From: an uncultured Flavobacteriaceae bacterium
GTDB taxonomy: Bacteria; Bacteroidota; Bacteroidia; Flavobacteriales; Flavobacteriaceae
Reading direction: 5' to 3'
NCBI GenBank assembly: GCA_943787365.1
Contig: CALSMD010000006.1
Span: 385,984-449,983 of the forward strand
Length of the DNA: 64,000 bases
Part shown: positions 19,201 through 27,446 of the stretch, piece by piece
Numbering within the stretch: the stretch's first letter is position 1
Layout: each line of letters opens with the position of its first letter
Made by a program: the position numbers and the translations under genes
The notes under the pieces: model-generated
What the model saw: the letters and a program-made list of their open reading frames with translations, nothing else
Databases searched by the model: none
Told to the model about the DNA's origin: nothing

Positions 19201-19362
19201 CATTTCATCCACAGCCTTGTTTGTAAAGGTAATTGCTAAAATATGGCGATGAGGTAAAAACTCTTTGGAAGTCAAAACTATTTTTAAATAGTCTTTGACC
19301 AAGGTAAATGTTTTACCACTTCCTGCCGATGCATTATAGATGTTGAATGTTGATGCGTTCAC
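16231..19362 (-). CDS. AddA-like UvrD-family helicase with nuclease domain
   Basis: A 1043-residue SF1A helicase/nuclease. Motif I is NASAGSGKTFTLVK at 9-22, Ia is AITFTNKAVDEM near 45, II is DEFQDTSELQ near 388, III is VGDAKQAIYRWRG near 420, and IV is PTNYRS near 455. Motif V is MTIHKSKGLEFPVVIF near 722 and VI is YVALTRAVEQLY near 804. The C-terminal RecB-type nuclease has RGNLVHLLMSK near 905, PDRLV near 980 and IDYKTGD near 997. It is the likely motor and nuclease of a double-strand break repair complex with the AddB-like protein. It is shorter than Bacillus AddA (about 1230). I see no frameshift. Confidence 0.9.
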   Translation of the reverse strand: MNASTFNIYNASAGSGKTFTLVKDYLKIVLTSKEFLPHRHILAITFTNKAVDEMKTRVIEALMTFAAPSILTKSDALFEQVVKELDRSPKEIHHKSNQLLSKILHNYAAFDISTIDKFTQKLIRTFAFDLKLPMNFEVELDTDFLLKKAVSRLLSKAGKNKELTKVLVEFAIEKADDDKSWNIALDLAKTAKLLTRESDAPYLEELSQCTLQDFGTLKSTLIKEIRETELQIVALSTQILELISASGIEFSDFTRGSLPKHFKALRSKKFDLSFTAQWQQSIETTALYTKKASPSVTAAIDRLRPQLVAVFQKTKESVYRIRYLNNIRKNTTPLSVLNLIHQELKTIKDEENLLMISEFNTIISQQIKDQPAPYIYERIGEKFNHFFIDEFQDTSELQWENLTPLIINTLAQENGSSMLVGDAKQAIYRWRGGKSEQFINLYNNATTFPFEATLSKLPTNYRSCSQVVDFNNKFFKHLSTVVFSNDTYKALYQSASQLGFKNKKGYVNISFLEFEKGADKSLLYAEKVLKIIRSYLDSSEDAAMKDICVLVRKRKEGVAVANLLSQSKIDIVSSETLLVAQSPEVNHIMNVLEYMHEPSNIQAKLEVINYVATHTDVGDPHLFRLKCIPLNRVAFFRALQPLGLNFNLRTALQLSIYESVEYIISSFQLVKTSNAYIQFFLDFVIEFTQKTTSSVRQFIDHYNLKKDTLSVVTPKGINAVQIMTIHKSKGLEFPVVIFPFAELDIYKELEPKEWMPMDTSFAPFSHFLLNYNKDFEAFGTEGAAIFKDHQSKLELDNINLLYVALTRAVEQLYIVGNAAVAKNGAENLKTYSGLLINYLKSSGRWKDGKLEYELGKLQSIETPKPAKYPTVYQSKFISTPKAHLNVSMATNAGYLWDTVQKEALERGNLVHLLMSKIYTKDDIEITLNDFFNAGVISSAQSDALLKTLEAIVGHPLLAPYFSSDLEVYNEREIMTSSGKIIIPDRLVVFKDSTAVIIDYKTGDSYDKYEAQLENYSKIIEEMGYKVTKKIIVYINASLQVKVY

Positions 19363-19429
19363 TAAATAAAATTTATACCAAAATAAACAATCTTAATTAC
19401 ATATGCCTATAATTATTATTTGAATATTG

Positions 19430-19437
19430 TAACTTTG
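19430..19437 (+). promoter_or_regulatory. TAnnTTTG box of the superoxide dismutase gene
   Basis: TAACTTTG matches the Bacteroidetes -7 consensus 35 bases before ATG 19472. No TTG is found at the ideal -33 spacing. Confidence 0.5.
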
Positions 19438-19471
19438 GAATTATTATTTAAACATTTTAAAACAAATTTTT

Positions 19472-20080
19472 ATGGCTTTTGAATTACCAAAATTAAATTA
19501 TGCTTATGATGCTCTCGAACCGAATATTGATGCACGAACAATGGAAATCCACCATTCAAAACATCATAACGGCTATACAAACAATCTAAACGCTGCAATT
19601 GCTGGCACGGATTTAGAAAACAAATCCATTGAAACAATCCTTGAAAACTTGGACATGTCTAATAAGGCTGTCCGAAATAACGGTGGTGGATTTTACAACC
19701 ATTCGCTGTTTTGGGAAGTTATGAATCCCGTAGGAAAAGAAGACCTTTCGGGCGAACTCAAAGATGCTATTCTTGCTGCTTATGGTTCTTTTGAGGGTTT
19801 TAAAACCGCATTCAGTAAAGCTGCTGCAACGCAGTTTGGATCTGGATGGGCTTGGTTGTGTGTCCATAAAGGTGGAAAAGTTGAGGTGTGTTCTACACCA
19901 AATCAAGACAACCCATTAATGCCAGGTGTGTCCTGTGGAGGAACTCCAATTTTAGGCCTAGATGTATGGGAACATGCCTATTACTTGAACTACCAAAACC
20001 GTCGTCCAGATTATATTGAAGCGTTCTTTAATGTGATTAATTGGAAAGAGGTTGAAACACGTTTTGCTGCTGCAAAATAA
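19472..20080 (+). CDS. sodA: superoxide dismutase, Fe/Mn family
   Basis: A 202-residue cytosolic enzyme converting superoxide to peroxide and oxygen. Metal ligands are His27 (in [11 protein letters not shown]), the His of NHSLFW near 77, and Asp and His in [12 protein letters not shown] near 164-168. The [11 protein letters not shown] context with Gly ahead of the ligand, and the late Gln in [10 protein letters not shown], follow the Mn-type pattern, although family members can be cambialistic. It is monocistronic, with a TAnnTTTG promoter at 19430 and a terminator at 20103. Confidence 0.92.
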   Translation: MAFELPKLNYAYDALEPNIDARTMEIHHSKHHNGYTNNLNAAIAGTDLENKSIETILENLDMSNKAVRNNGGGFYNHSLFWEVMNPVGKEDLSGELKDAILAAYGSFEGFKTAFSKAAATQFGSGWAWLCVHKGGKVEVCSTPNQDNPLMPGVSCGGTPILGLDVWEHAYYLNYQNRRPDYIEAFFNVINWKEVETRFAAAK

Positions 20081-20102
20081 GAGTTAAAAAAATGTGGAAA
20101 AT

Positions 20103-20132
20103 AAAAAAGGTGAACTTGCGTTCACCTTTTTT
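20103..20132 (+). terminator. terminator of the superoxide dismutase gene
   Basis: Stem AAAAAAGGTGAAC / GTTCACCTTTTTT (20103-20115 and 20120-20132) with a TTGC loop and a T-run. It starts 22 bases after the stop codon. Confidence 0.92.
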
Positions 20133-20254
20133 GCCCCAAATCTACCATGAACTTAACCTACTTATGTTATGGTGATTCAAATATATAAGTTTAATGAGTA
20201 GTAAAAATTTATTTTAGATAAACTGCATATTTACTAGATAAACTGCACTTTTTA

Positions 20255-22153
20255 TCAGTAAGCTCTCTCATTATTTTCTTCAAAAAAGTTTATGAATGCC
20301 CTATTTACTACTCGATTACCTCCGGGGGTCGGGTAATTTCCTGTGAAATACCAATCTCCTAAATTTTTCGGACAGGCTTTATGTAAATTCTCTATAGATT
20401 GAAATATGATTTTAACCTCAGCATTGATTCCATCTTCACTCAATAGCTCTGCAATTTTGTCCGACACTTGTTGAGGTGTAAATGGTGCATAAATTTCTTT
20501 TACAAAATTTTGAACCTTCGAGTCTTCTAAATTTTCTTGGGCTTTACATCGTGTATAAATCTCTTCGACAATATGATACATGTCAGCATCTTTTAACAGA
20601 GACAGTGCGGCTCTAAACGCAACCAACCCTTCGAGGTTTGCCATATCAATTCCATAACAATCTGGATAGCGAATTTGAGGCGCTGAAGACACCACCACAA
20701 TTCGTTTTGGCGTTAAACGATCCAACATCTTCAGAATACTTTTCTTTAGGGTTGTGCCTCGAACGATGCTATCATCAATAATAACAAGGTTATCTTCTGG
20801 CTTAATAACGCCATAAGTAACATCGTACACATGCGCTACCAAATCATCACGGCTACTATCTTCTGTGATAAAGGTTCTTAACTTGACATCTTTAATAGCA
20901 ATTTTTTCGACACGTGTATGTTCCGAAAGTATCTGTGTTACTTTTTCCGCAGAAAGAGAGCGTTTTCCTTTTAAAATTTGTTCAGTTTTCGTTTTATTCA
21001 AATACTCTTCAACATTTTCAATCATCCCAAAAAACGATGTTTCTGCTGTATTAGGAATGTATGAAAAAACGGTGTTTTTAATATCATAATCTACATGCTT
21101 CAAAACTTCAGGAACAATCAGTTTTCCGAGTAATTTTCGTTCTTGATAAATTTCGGCATCACTTCCTCTGGAAAAATAAATACGTTCAAACGAACAAGCC
21201 TTGCGCTCTAAAGGTTCTAAAATTTTGTTTATGGATGTTTCTCCTGATTTTTTTGTAATAATCGCACTTCCAGGAGGTAACTCGTGAACTTCATCATAGT
21301 TAACATTAAAAACTGTTTGAATCACTGGACGCTCGGAAGCGACAACGACAACTTCATCATCCATGTAGTAATAGGCTGGTCGGATGCCCGATGGATCTCT
21401 TAAAACAAAAGAATCTCCATGCCCTAAAAGCCCCGCCATAGCATAACCACCGTCCCAGCTTTTAGCCGCTTTGGTTAATATTTTTTTAAGGTTTAAACGC
21501 TCCGCAATCAAGGGTGAACATTCCATTTTATTATAGCCTTCCTTTTTGAGCTTTTTATAAAGTTTTGAAACCGAATCATCCAGAAAATGTCCAATTTTCT
21601 CCATAATGGTAATGGTATCTGTGTACTCTTTAGGGTGCTGTCCAATCTTAACAAGATTTTTAAATAAGCTTTTAACATTCGTCATGTTAAAATTTCCTGC
21701 TAAAATCAAATTTCGATGCATCCAATTGTTCTGCCTCAAAAAGGGGTGTACGCTTTCAACACTGTTTTTGCCAAATGTACCATAACGGACATGACCCAGC
21801 ATGACCTCTCCTAAATACGGCACTGCTTTTTTTTGTGCCTCCGCATCATTCGTCAATTCTGGATGCTCTGCCAATACATCATTAATTCGATTATTAATCT
21901 GAGCAAAAATATCTTGAATGGGCTGTTGCGCAACCGAACGCACACGACTTATATAGCGCTCTCCAGGTTGCATGTCTAATTTAATACTTGCAAAACCTGC
22001 ACCGTCTTGACCACGGTTGTGTTGCTTTTCCATTATGAGATACATCTTATTGATTCCATAAAAAGCTGTTCCATATTTCTTTTTATAAAACTCTAATGGT
22101 TTTAAAAGTCTAATGTGTGCAATTCCACATTCGTGTTTTATAGCATCGCTCAT
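20255..22153 (-). CDS. purF: amidophosphoribosyltransferase
   Basis: A 632-residue enzyme of the first step of purine synthesis (PRPP + glutamine to phosphoribosylamine). The N-terminal nucleophile glutaminase follows a short propeptide (MSDAIKHECGIAH, Cys9), with EKQHNRGQDGAG and LGHVRYGTFG segments. The C-terminal phosphoribosyltransferase half carries the PRPP loop VIIDDSIVRGTT near 465. At 632 residues it is over 100 longer than E. coli PurF, the long form known in Bacteroidetes; a second, standard PurF elsewhere in the genome is possible. It lies 55 bases downstream of the PfkB kinase gene on the same strand, near purN, a purine-flavoured neighbourhood. Confidence 0.8.
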   Translation of the reverse strand: MSDAIKHECGIAHIRLLKPLEFYKKKYGTAFYGINKMYLIMEKQHNRGQDGAGFASIKLDMQPGERYISRVRSVAQQPIQDIFAQINNRINDVLAEHPELTNDAEAQKKAVPYLGEVMLGHVRYGTFGKNSVESVHPFLRQNNWMHRNLILAGNFNMTNVKSLFKNLVKIGQHPKEYTDTITIMEKIGHFLDDSVSKLYKKLKKEGYNKMECSPLIAERLNLKKILTKAAKSWDGGYAMAGLLGHGDSFVLRDPSGIRPAYYYMDDEVVVVASERPVIQTVFNVNYDEVHELPPGSAIITKKSGETSINKILEPLERKACSFERIYFSRGSDAEIYQERKLLGKLIVPEVLKHVDYDIKNTVFSYIPNTAETSFFGMIENVEEYLNKTKTEQILKGKRSLSAEKVTQILSEHTRVEKIAIKDVKLRTFITEDSSRDDLVAHVYDVTYGVIKPEDNLVIIDDSIVRGTTLKKSILKMLDRLTPKRIVVVSSAPQIRYPDCYGIDMANLEGLVAFRAALSLLKDADMYHIVEEIYTRCKAQENLEDSKVQNFVKEIYAPFTPQQVSDKIAELLSEDGINAEVKIIFQSIENLHKACPKNLGDWYFTGNYPTPGGNRVVNRAFINFFEENNERAY

Positions 22154-22207
22154 TTTCGTTTCCTAATTATATATTAAATAAAAAACGCACCAAATTGGCG
22201 CGTTTAA

Positions 22208-23137
22208 TTATGTTGTTAACTCTATTTCAAATCTTGTCAGATCTTTAAAAGCTTTGAGGCGTGTGTGCACCTCTTCGGGGTGTAAAGACTCCAAACGTTC
22301 TGTGCCAAATTTCTCAACACAAAACGATGCAAGCGTGGACCCATAAATAACCGCTTTTTTCATGTTCTCGAAAGATATGTTTTCTGTCTGGGCTAAAAAC
22401 CCTGCAAATCCTCCTGCAAAAGTATCGCCTGCTCCAGTAGGGTCAAAAACAGATTCTAATGGGAGAGCCGGTGCAAAAAATACATTGGTTCCATTGAATA
22501 GTAATGCTCCATGTTCTCCTTTTTTGATGACCACATACTCGGGGCCCATCTCATGTATTTTTCTTGCCGCAGTTACTAAAGAGTATTCTCCTGTTAATTG
22601 GCGGGCTTCTTCGTCGTTAATAGTAATCACATTCACCCGCTTAATAACTTCTAAAAGGTCATTCAGTGCATGGTCCATCCAAAAATTCATCGTGTCTAAA
22701 ATAACCAATGTAGAGGCGTCTGACATTTGATCTAAAACACTAGATTGTACAATCGGGTGTAAATTTCCTAAAACCAAAATTTTCGCATCTTTATAAGCTT
22801 CAGGTACTATCGGTTGAAAGTTTTCTAATACGTTAAGTTCGGTTGCCAACGTATCCCGTGTATTCATATCGTTGTGATAGCGTCCACTCCAAAAAAAGGT
22901 CTTCCCTTCTTTTTCTATTTTGATACTTGAAATATCGATATCTCTCTCAAGAAAAAGATCTAAATAATCCTGAGGAAAATCACCGCCCACTACGGAAACA
23001 ATCGCGCTATCAACTTCAAATTGCGAGGCAGAAAGCCCTATGTAGGAAGCCGATCCGCCAAGAATTTTGTCAGTCTTTCCAAAAGGAGTTTCAACAGCAT
23101 CAAATGCGACGGTTCCAACAATTACCAATTTACTCAT
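22208..23137 (-). CDS. PfkB family sugar/nucleoside kinase
   Basis: From ATG 23137 it encodes 309 residues starting MSKLVIVGTVAFDAVETPFG. A start nine codons upstream (23164) is possible but less natural. The ribokinase-family N-terminal Gly-rich block (KILGGSASYIGLSAS) and the C-terminal signature DPTGAGDTFAGGFAGF, with catalytic Asp near 255, are intact. It phosphorylates a sugar or nucleoside with ATP. The substrate is not known, though its neighbours (the amidophosphoribosyltransferase downstream, purN upstream) hint at a nucleoside or ribose link. Confidence 0.85.
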   Translation of the reverse strand: MSKLVIVGTVAFDAVETPFGKTDKILGGSASYIGLSASQFEVDSAIVSVVGGDFPQDYLDLFLERDIDISSIKIEKEGKTFFWSGRYHNDMNTRDTLATELNVLENFQPIVPEAYKDAKILVLGNLHPIVQSSVLDQMSDASTLVILDTMNFWMDHALNDLLEVIKRVNVITINDEEARQLTGEYSLVTAARKIHEMGPEYVVIKKGEHGALLFNGTNVFFAPALPLESVFDPTGAGDTFAGGFAGFLAQTENISFENMKKAVIYGSTLASFCVEKFGTERLESLHPEEVHTRLKAFKDLTRFEIELTT

Positions 23138-23219
23138 AGGATATTTTAAAATTTTAAAGAGCAAAGTTACGTATTTTTTAGTCCTTATAAAACAATAAAC
23201 TACGCTCTAATGACTTAAT

Positions 23220-23861
23220 TTATTTACGCCCAAAATCGGCAGGAATTTCGCCCCAAGCCTTGGTTTCCCATTTGACAATAGTGGTGGTGTAAGTGTTGTT
23301 TGTTAGCCATAAAACAGCTCGATCTACAAGAGTAAATAAAGCCGTATTCGCGGCAGTGCGTTGCAGTTTGGTGTTGCATTGTTTTTTTTTGACCCAGCTC
23401 ATGGCAGTCCTTGAATCTGTATAAAGAATTCGATCGCTGTTATTTTGTTTTAAAAATGCCAAACCATGTACAAGGGCTAAAAACTCCCCCACATTGTTTG
23501 TTCCATGTTGGTATGGGCCTTTACGAAATAATTCTTTTTTGGACTGAGTATCGACTCCTCGGTATTCCATTATGCCTGGGTTGCCACTAGAAGCGGCATC
23601 CACTGCAATAGAATTGTAATTCGGTTGACCAATAAGTTTCAATCGGGTTTCGGACAAAGCACTCGAAAATTTTTTGCTCTTGCCAATATAATCTTTATAA
23701 TTTCCTTTCAGTGCGGTTTTTGCTAATTCAAATGTTGGAAATGATTTGTATTGTGCTCCTTCAAAATTTGTGATTTGTGATTTACAATCATCCCAGGTTT
23801 CAAAAACTCCCGTACGATGTCCTTTCCAAACCGTATAATATTTTTTTTTTGGTTTAGCCAT
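23220..23861 (-). CDS. viroplasmin-type ribonuclease H
   Basis: From ATG 23861 it gives 213 residues. An N-terminal viroplasmin/RNase HI hybrid-binding domain (KKKYYTVWKGHRTGVFETW and FEGAQYKSFPTFELA, about 4-50) precedes an RNase H1 fold. Acidic residues appear in AVDAASSGNPG (Asp, about 90), NNVGEFLALVHGL (Glu), YTDSRTAMSWV (Asp) and LVDRAV (Asp), the expected four. It removes RNA from RNA-DNA hybrids. The start overlaps the purN stop (23854-23856), so translation is probably coupled to purN; the in-frame start at 23885 would add a longer overlap and eight unlikely residues. Confidence 0.88.
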   Translation of the reverse strand: MAKPKKKYYTVWKGHRTGVFETWDDCKSQITNFEGAQYKSFPTFELAKTALKGNYKDYIGKSKKFSSALSETRLKLIGQPNYNSIAVDAASSGNPGIMEYRGVDTQSKKELFRKGPYQHGTNNVGEFLALVHGLAFLKQNNSDRILYTDSRTAMSWVKKKQCNTKLQRTAANTALFTLVDRAVLWLTNNTYTTTIVKWETKAWGEIPADFGRK

Positions 23862-24420
23862 TTTTAGAAAGTATCTGTTGAACAATTTCCGGGAAGTATC
23901 TCATTTCTAATTCATGAATTTTAGCAGCAACATCACTAGGAGTGTCTTTGGCGGTAATGGTACATTTTGCTTGAAAAATAATCGCCCCCTCGTCGTAATG
24001 CTCGTTCACATAATGAATTGTAATCCCCGATTCCGTCTCCCTGTTTTCAACCACAGCTTCGTGCACATACATCCCATACATGCCTTTTCCGCCATATTTT
24101 GGTAATAAAGCAGGGTGTACATTCACCACTTTGTTTTCATAGTTTTCTAATAAATGTTCCGGAAATTTCCATAAAAACCCAGCTAATACAATTAAGTCAA
24201 GGTTTTTTAAATTTTCAACTGCCCAATTAGAATCGTTCAGTTGGTGTTTATTAAACACCAGGCTTTGAACCCCCAACTTCTTGGCACGCTCTAAAACTAA
24301 GGCGTTTGGATTGTTTGAAAGAACCAAAACTACTTCAGCTTTCTTGTTATTTTGAAAATATGTAATGATATTTTCGGCATTCGATCCAGATCCAGAAGCA
24401 AAAATTGCAATTCGTTTCAT
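23854..24420 (-). CDS. purN: phosphoribosylglycinamide formyltransferase
   Basis: From ATG 24420 (MKRIAIFASGSGSN) it gives 188 residues, the normal PurN length. The upstream in-frame start at 24453 adds 11 non-conserved residues. Motifs are ASGSGSNAENI (phosphate binding), LVLAGFLWKFP, and NVHPALLPKYGGKGMYG with the catalytic Asn-His pair (N, H), followed by ESGITIHYVNEHYDEGAII with the catalytic Asp. It transfers formyl from 10-formyl-THF to GAR, step 3 of purine synthesis. It overlaps the RNase H gene by 8 bases and is divergent from acpP. Confidence 0.92.
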   Translation of the reverse strand: MKRIAIFASGSGSNAENIITYFQNNKKAEVVLVLSNNPNALVLERAKKLGVQSLVFNKHQLNDSNWAVENLKNLDLIVLAGFLWKFPEHLLENYENKVVNVHPALLPKYGGKGMYGMYVHEAVVENRETESGITIHYVNEHYDEGAIIFQAKCTITAKDTPSDVAAKIHELEMRYFPEIVQQILSKNG

Positions 24421-24563
24421 TAAAAATTTTTTTGGGTGGGGATTGTTCAACAAAAAAAAGAATAATAATCCACATTGAGAAGTAAAACACTAACACATCG
24501 TCGATTTTAACACAAATAAGTGCACATTTTTAAACTAATTATGTTTTTTAATATAAAGTTTTT

Positions 24564-24571
24564 TACTTTTG
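24564..24571 (+). promoter_or_regulatory. TAnnTTTG box of the acpP-fabF-rnc operon
   Basis: TACTTTTG matches the Bacteroidetes -7 consensus. It lies 30 bases before ATG 24602, so the leader is short. A clear -33 TTG is not seen. Confidence 0.55.
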
Positions 24572-24601
24572 CATCCTAATTTAAACTTAAAATTAAAGAT
24601 T

Positions 24602-24835
24602 ATGTCAGACATTGCATCAAGAGTAAAAGCGATTATCGTGGACAAATTGGGCGTTGATGAAAACGAAGTAGTAACAGAAGCTAGCTTCACAAACGACCTA
24701 GGCGCAGATTCGTTAGATACTGTAGAGCTAATAATGGAATTTGAAAAAGAATTTGACATTCAAATCCCAGATGATCAAGCAGAAAACATTGCTACTGTAG
24801 GTCAGGCTGTTTCATATATTGAAACTGCAAAATAA
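24602..24835 (+). CDS. acpP: acyl carrier protein
   Basis: 77 residues from ATG 24602 ([23 protein letters not shown]). The frame extends upstream to 24569, but that would start on the promoter. The 4'-phosphopantetheine attachment serine is in [17 protein letters not shown] (Ser near 37). Strongly acidic. It shuttles acyl chains in type II fatty-acid synthesis. It is 16 bases upstream of fabF. Confidence 0.95.
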   Translation: MSDIASRVKAIIVDKLGVDENEVVTEASFTNDLGADSLDTVELIMEFEKEFDIQIPDDQAENIATVGQAVSYIETAK

Positions 24836-24851
24836 TACCTTTTAATTTTTT

Positions 24852-26102
24852 ATGGAACTAAAGCGCGTTGTAGTAACAGGCTTGGGAGCTTTGACTCCCA
24901 TAGGCAATAACAAAGACGCTTATTGGGAAGCCCTAATAAGTGGTACTAGTGGTTGTGCTCCTGTAACTTATTTTGATACCGAACATTTCAAAACAAAATT
25001 TGCTTGTGAATTAAAAAATTTCGATGTAACGGACTTCTTAAATCGTAAAGAAGCCCGAAAAATGGATCGGTTTGCGCAATATGCTATGGTAGCTTCTGAC
25101 GAAGCTATCATAGATGCCAAACTAGATTTAGACACCTTAAACAAATTTAGAGTAGGTGTTATTTGGGGTGCTGGAATTGGCGGAATTGAAACCTTCCAAA
25201 ACGAGGTAATGAACTTTGCCAATGGAAATGGGACCCCTAGATTTAATCCCTTTTTTATTCCTAAAATGATTGCAGATATTGCGCCTGGTAATATTTCTAT
25301 CAAACATGGATTTATGGGGCCAAATTATACAACCGTATCTGCTTGTGCGTCCTCAGCTAATGCTATTTTTGACGCTTTAAATTTAATTCGTCTTGGACAC
25401 TGTGACGTTATTGTTACTGGCGGAAGTGAAGCAACTGTAAACGAATCAGGAATGGGTGGGTTTAATGCAATGCATGCGTTATCTACAAGAAATGAAAGCC
25501 CAGAAACAGCTTCGAGGCCTTTTGATGCCACCAGAGATGGTTTTGTATTGGGCGAAGGAGCAGGAGCACTTGTTTTAGAGGATTATGACCACGCCAAGGC
25601 TAGAGGAGCTAAAATCTATGCAGAACTAATCGGAGGTGGACTCTCATCAGATGCCTACCACATGACAGCACCACATCCTGACGGAGTTGGCGTTATTGCA
25701 GTGATGAAAAACTGTTTGGAAAATGCAGGAATTAAACCAGAAGATGTCGATGCGATTAATACTCATGGAACTTCTACACCATTGGGAGATGTCGCTGAAT
25801 TAAAAGCAATCTCAGAAGTTTTTGGAGCACATGCCAAAAACATAAATATAAATTCTACGAAATCCATGACTGGACACTTACTTGGTGCCGCTGGAGCAAT
25901 TGAAGCTATTTCTGCTATTTTATCGATAGAGCATGGCATCGTTCCTCCAACAATCAACCACGTTACTCCAGATGAAAACATTGACCCAGAATTAAACCTT
26001 ACCCTAAACAAGGCTCAAAAACGAGATGTTAAAATCGTGATGAGTAATACGTTTGGTTTTGGTGGTCATAACGCTTGTGTTGTGTTTAAGAAATTAGATT
26101 AA
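24852..26102 (+). CDS. fabF: 3-oxoacyl-ACP synthase II
   Basis: 416 residues, normal length. The catalytic triad is intact: Cys in SACASSANAIFD near 163, His in NTHGTSTPLGD near 302, and His in KSMTGHLLGAAGAIEA near 338. The Gly-rich C-terminus MSNTFGFGGHNA is also present. It elongates acyl-ACP with malonyl-ACP. It lies between acpP and rnc, a conserved order across many bacteria. Confidence 0.96.
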   Translation: MELKRVVVTGLGALTPIGNNKDAYWEALISGTSGCAPVTYFDTEHFKTKFACELKNFDVTDFLNRKEARKMDRFAQYAMVASDEAIIDAKLDLDTLNKFRVGVIWGAGIGGIETFQNEVMNFANGNGTPRFNPFFIPKMIADIAPGNISIKHGFMGPNYTTVSACASSANAIFDALNLIRLGHCDVIVTGGSEATVNESGMGGFNAMHALSTRNESPETASRPFDATRDGFVLGEGAGALVLEDYDHAKARGAKIYAELIGGGLSSDAYHMTAPHPDGVGVIAVMKNCLENAGIKPEDVDAINTHGTSTPLGDVAELKAISEVFGAHAKNININSTKSMTGHLLGAAGAIEAISAILSIEHGIVPPTINHVTPDENIDPELNLTLNKAQKRDVKIVMSNTFGFGGHNACVVFKKLD

Positions 26103-26108
26103 CCTCTA

Positions 26109-26849
26109 TTGATTTCTTTTCGAAACATATTCAAACCAAATTCTCCTAATAACACTTCATTAAAGGCTTCTTTAAGCCAAATTGTTGGATACACTCCTAA
26201 AAAATTATATTACTATATAAAAGCCTTTACACACGGCTCAACCAATCAAAAAGATTCTTTTGGAAACTCAATAAGCTATGAACGCTTAGAATATGTTGGG
26301 GATGCTGTATTAAGTGCTGTCATCGCTCATTATCTCTTTGAAAAAGTTCTTGATGGCAACGAAGGATATTTAACAAAAATGCGTTCAAAAATTGTCAGCA
26401 GAGAACATCTTAACGAAATCGGAAAAGAACTGGGGCTTTCATCTTTTTTACGTACAAAAATTCCCATCAGTCAGTTTGGGGATAACATTCATGGGAATTT
26501 GTTGGAATCCTTAATTGGAGCTGTTTTTTTGGATAAAGGATATGCCGTTTGTGAAAAATTTATTTACAAAAGGGTCATTACCCCTCATGTGGACATTGAT
26601 CTTTTGGAAGGAAAAGTAATCAGCTACAAAAGCCTTATTATTGAATGGTGTCAAAAAGAAAAGAAACATTTTAATTTTGAAAACCAGAAAGATGCGGGAC
26701 AAGACATTCTTCAACATTTTTCTGTAAAACTTCTTATTGACGGAAAAACTATTGCAAAAGCTCGCGCAACTTCTAAAAAGAAAGCAGAGGAAAAAGTCTC
26801 AAAACGCGCTTATTTTGCGTTGCAAGGAAAGATTGATAAGTCCTATTAA
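26109..26849 (+). CDS. rnc: ribonuclease III
   Basis: 246 residues. The signature ERLEYVGDAVLSAV (near 58-71) contains the catalytic acids, a second catalytic Glu is in NLLESLIGAVFLDKGY near 137, and a dsRNA-binding domain occupies about 176-240, ending in KARATSKKKAEEKVSKRAYFAL. The only plausible start is TTG 26109, giving MISFRNIFKPN, which matches the usual N-terminus of the family; no ATG exists between the fabF stop and the conserved part. It processes rRNA and structured transcripts and follows fabF by 6 bases. Confidence 0.92.
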   Translation: MISFRNIFKPNSPNNTSLKASLSQIVGYTPKKLYYYIKAFTHGSTNQKDSFGNSISYERLEYVGDAVLSAVIAHYLFEKVLDGNEGYLTKMRSKIVSREHLNEIGKELGLSSFLRTKIPISQFGDNIHGNLLESLIGAVFLDKGYAVCEKFIYKRVITPHVDIDLLEGKVISYKSLIIEWCQKEKKHFNFENQKDAGQDILQHFSVKLLIDGKTIAKARATSKKKAEEKVSKRAYFALQGKIDKSY

Positions 26850-26963
26850 TCAAAAACTCAGAAAAACTATAACGTTTTCGTAACAATTTAACTCTAAGAA
26901 GCATCAATACGAAGTCAATTATTGTGTGAATATCTTATATTTACAAAATGTTTATTAAGACAC

Positions 26964-27446
26964 ATGGCAGTACACAAACTTCTTGTTGATGATTTTGAAG
27001 ATGCAAATTACTCGCTATTGGCTATCCATAGCGATATTGAAGACTATCGGTTGGCATACTTTTTAAACCAAAATTTGGCAATACGGTTGGTGCGCACAAA
27101 AGAAGATTTAGATTTCACAAATTCGACTGCTTCTTTTTCTGTTTTTGAATGGAATGATAACGCTTTACAAACATCGTGGCATCTCATTAAAAACAATTGC
27201 CTTGTAGAAAATAGTGTGCCTATTTCGACCGGCTTATTTGCAGAAAGTAACGATCATGCATGGACTGTACATTCCTTATTATCTGATCACGCTTCAGTTG
27301 ATTATTTTTTAAAAATTGACAACGGTGGTGGAATTATAAATGAAAAAGAAGTCCTAAATACGATTCAAAATATATCCAAAATATCCACAGCTTATCGTGT
27401 GGATGTTTTACAACTAAAATCAAAAGAACATTTAATATTTAATTAA
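26964..27446 (+). CDS. IPExxVDY family protein
   Basis: 160 residues from ATG 26964 (MAVHKLLVDDFEDANYSLLAIH). A frame start at 26922 is less likely. This short family is named for a C-terminal motif and in Bacteroidetes sits between rnc and pyk, as here. The motif region here is SDHASVDYFLKI, keeping VDY but not the IPE residues. Its function is unknown. Its stop overlaps the pyk ATG by one base (27446), which implies coupled translation. Confidence 0.8.
   Translation: MAVHKLLVDDFEDANYSLLAIHSDIEDYRLAYFLNQNLAIRLVRTKEDLDFTNSTASFSVFEWNDNALQTSWHLIKNNCLVENSVPISTGLFAESNDHAWTVHSLLSDHASVDYFLKIDNGGGIINEKEVLNTIQNISKISTAYRVDVLQLKSKEHLIFN

Noticed and set aside
22362-22730. Antisense open frame of 122 codons in the PfkB kinase
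   Set aside because: The minus-strand kinase has intact signature motifs; the antisense frame has no recognisable pattern.
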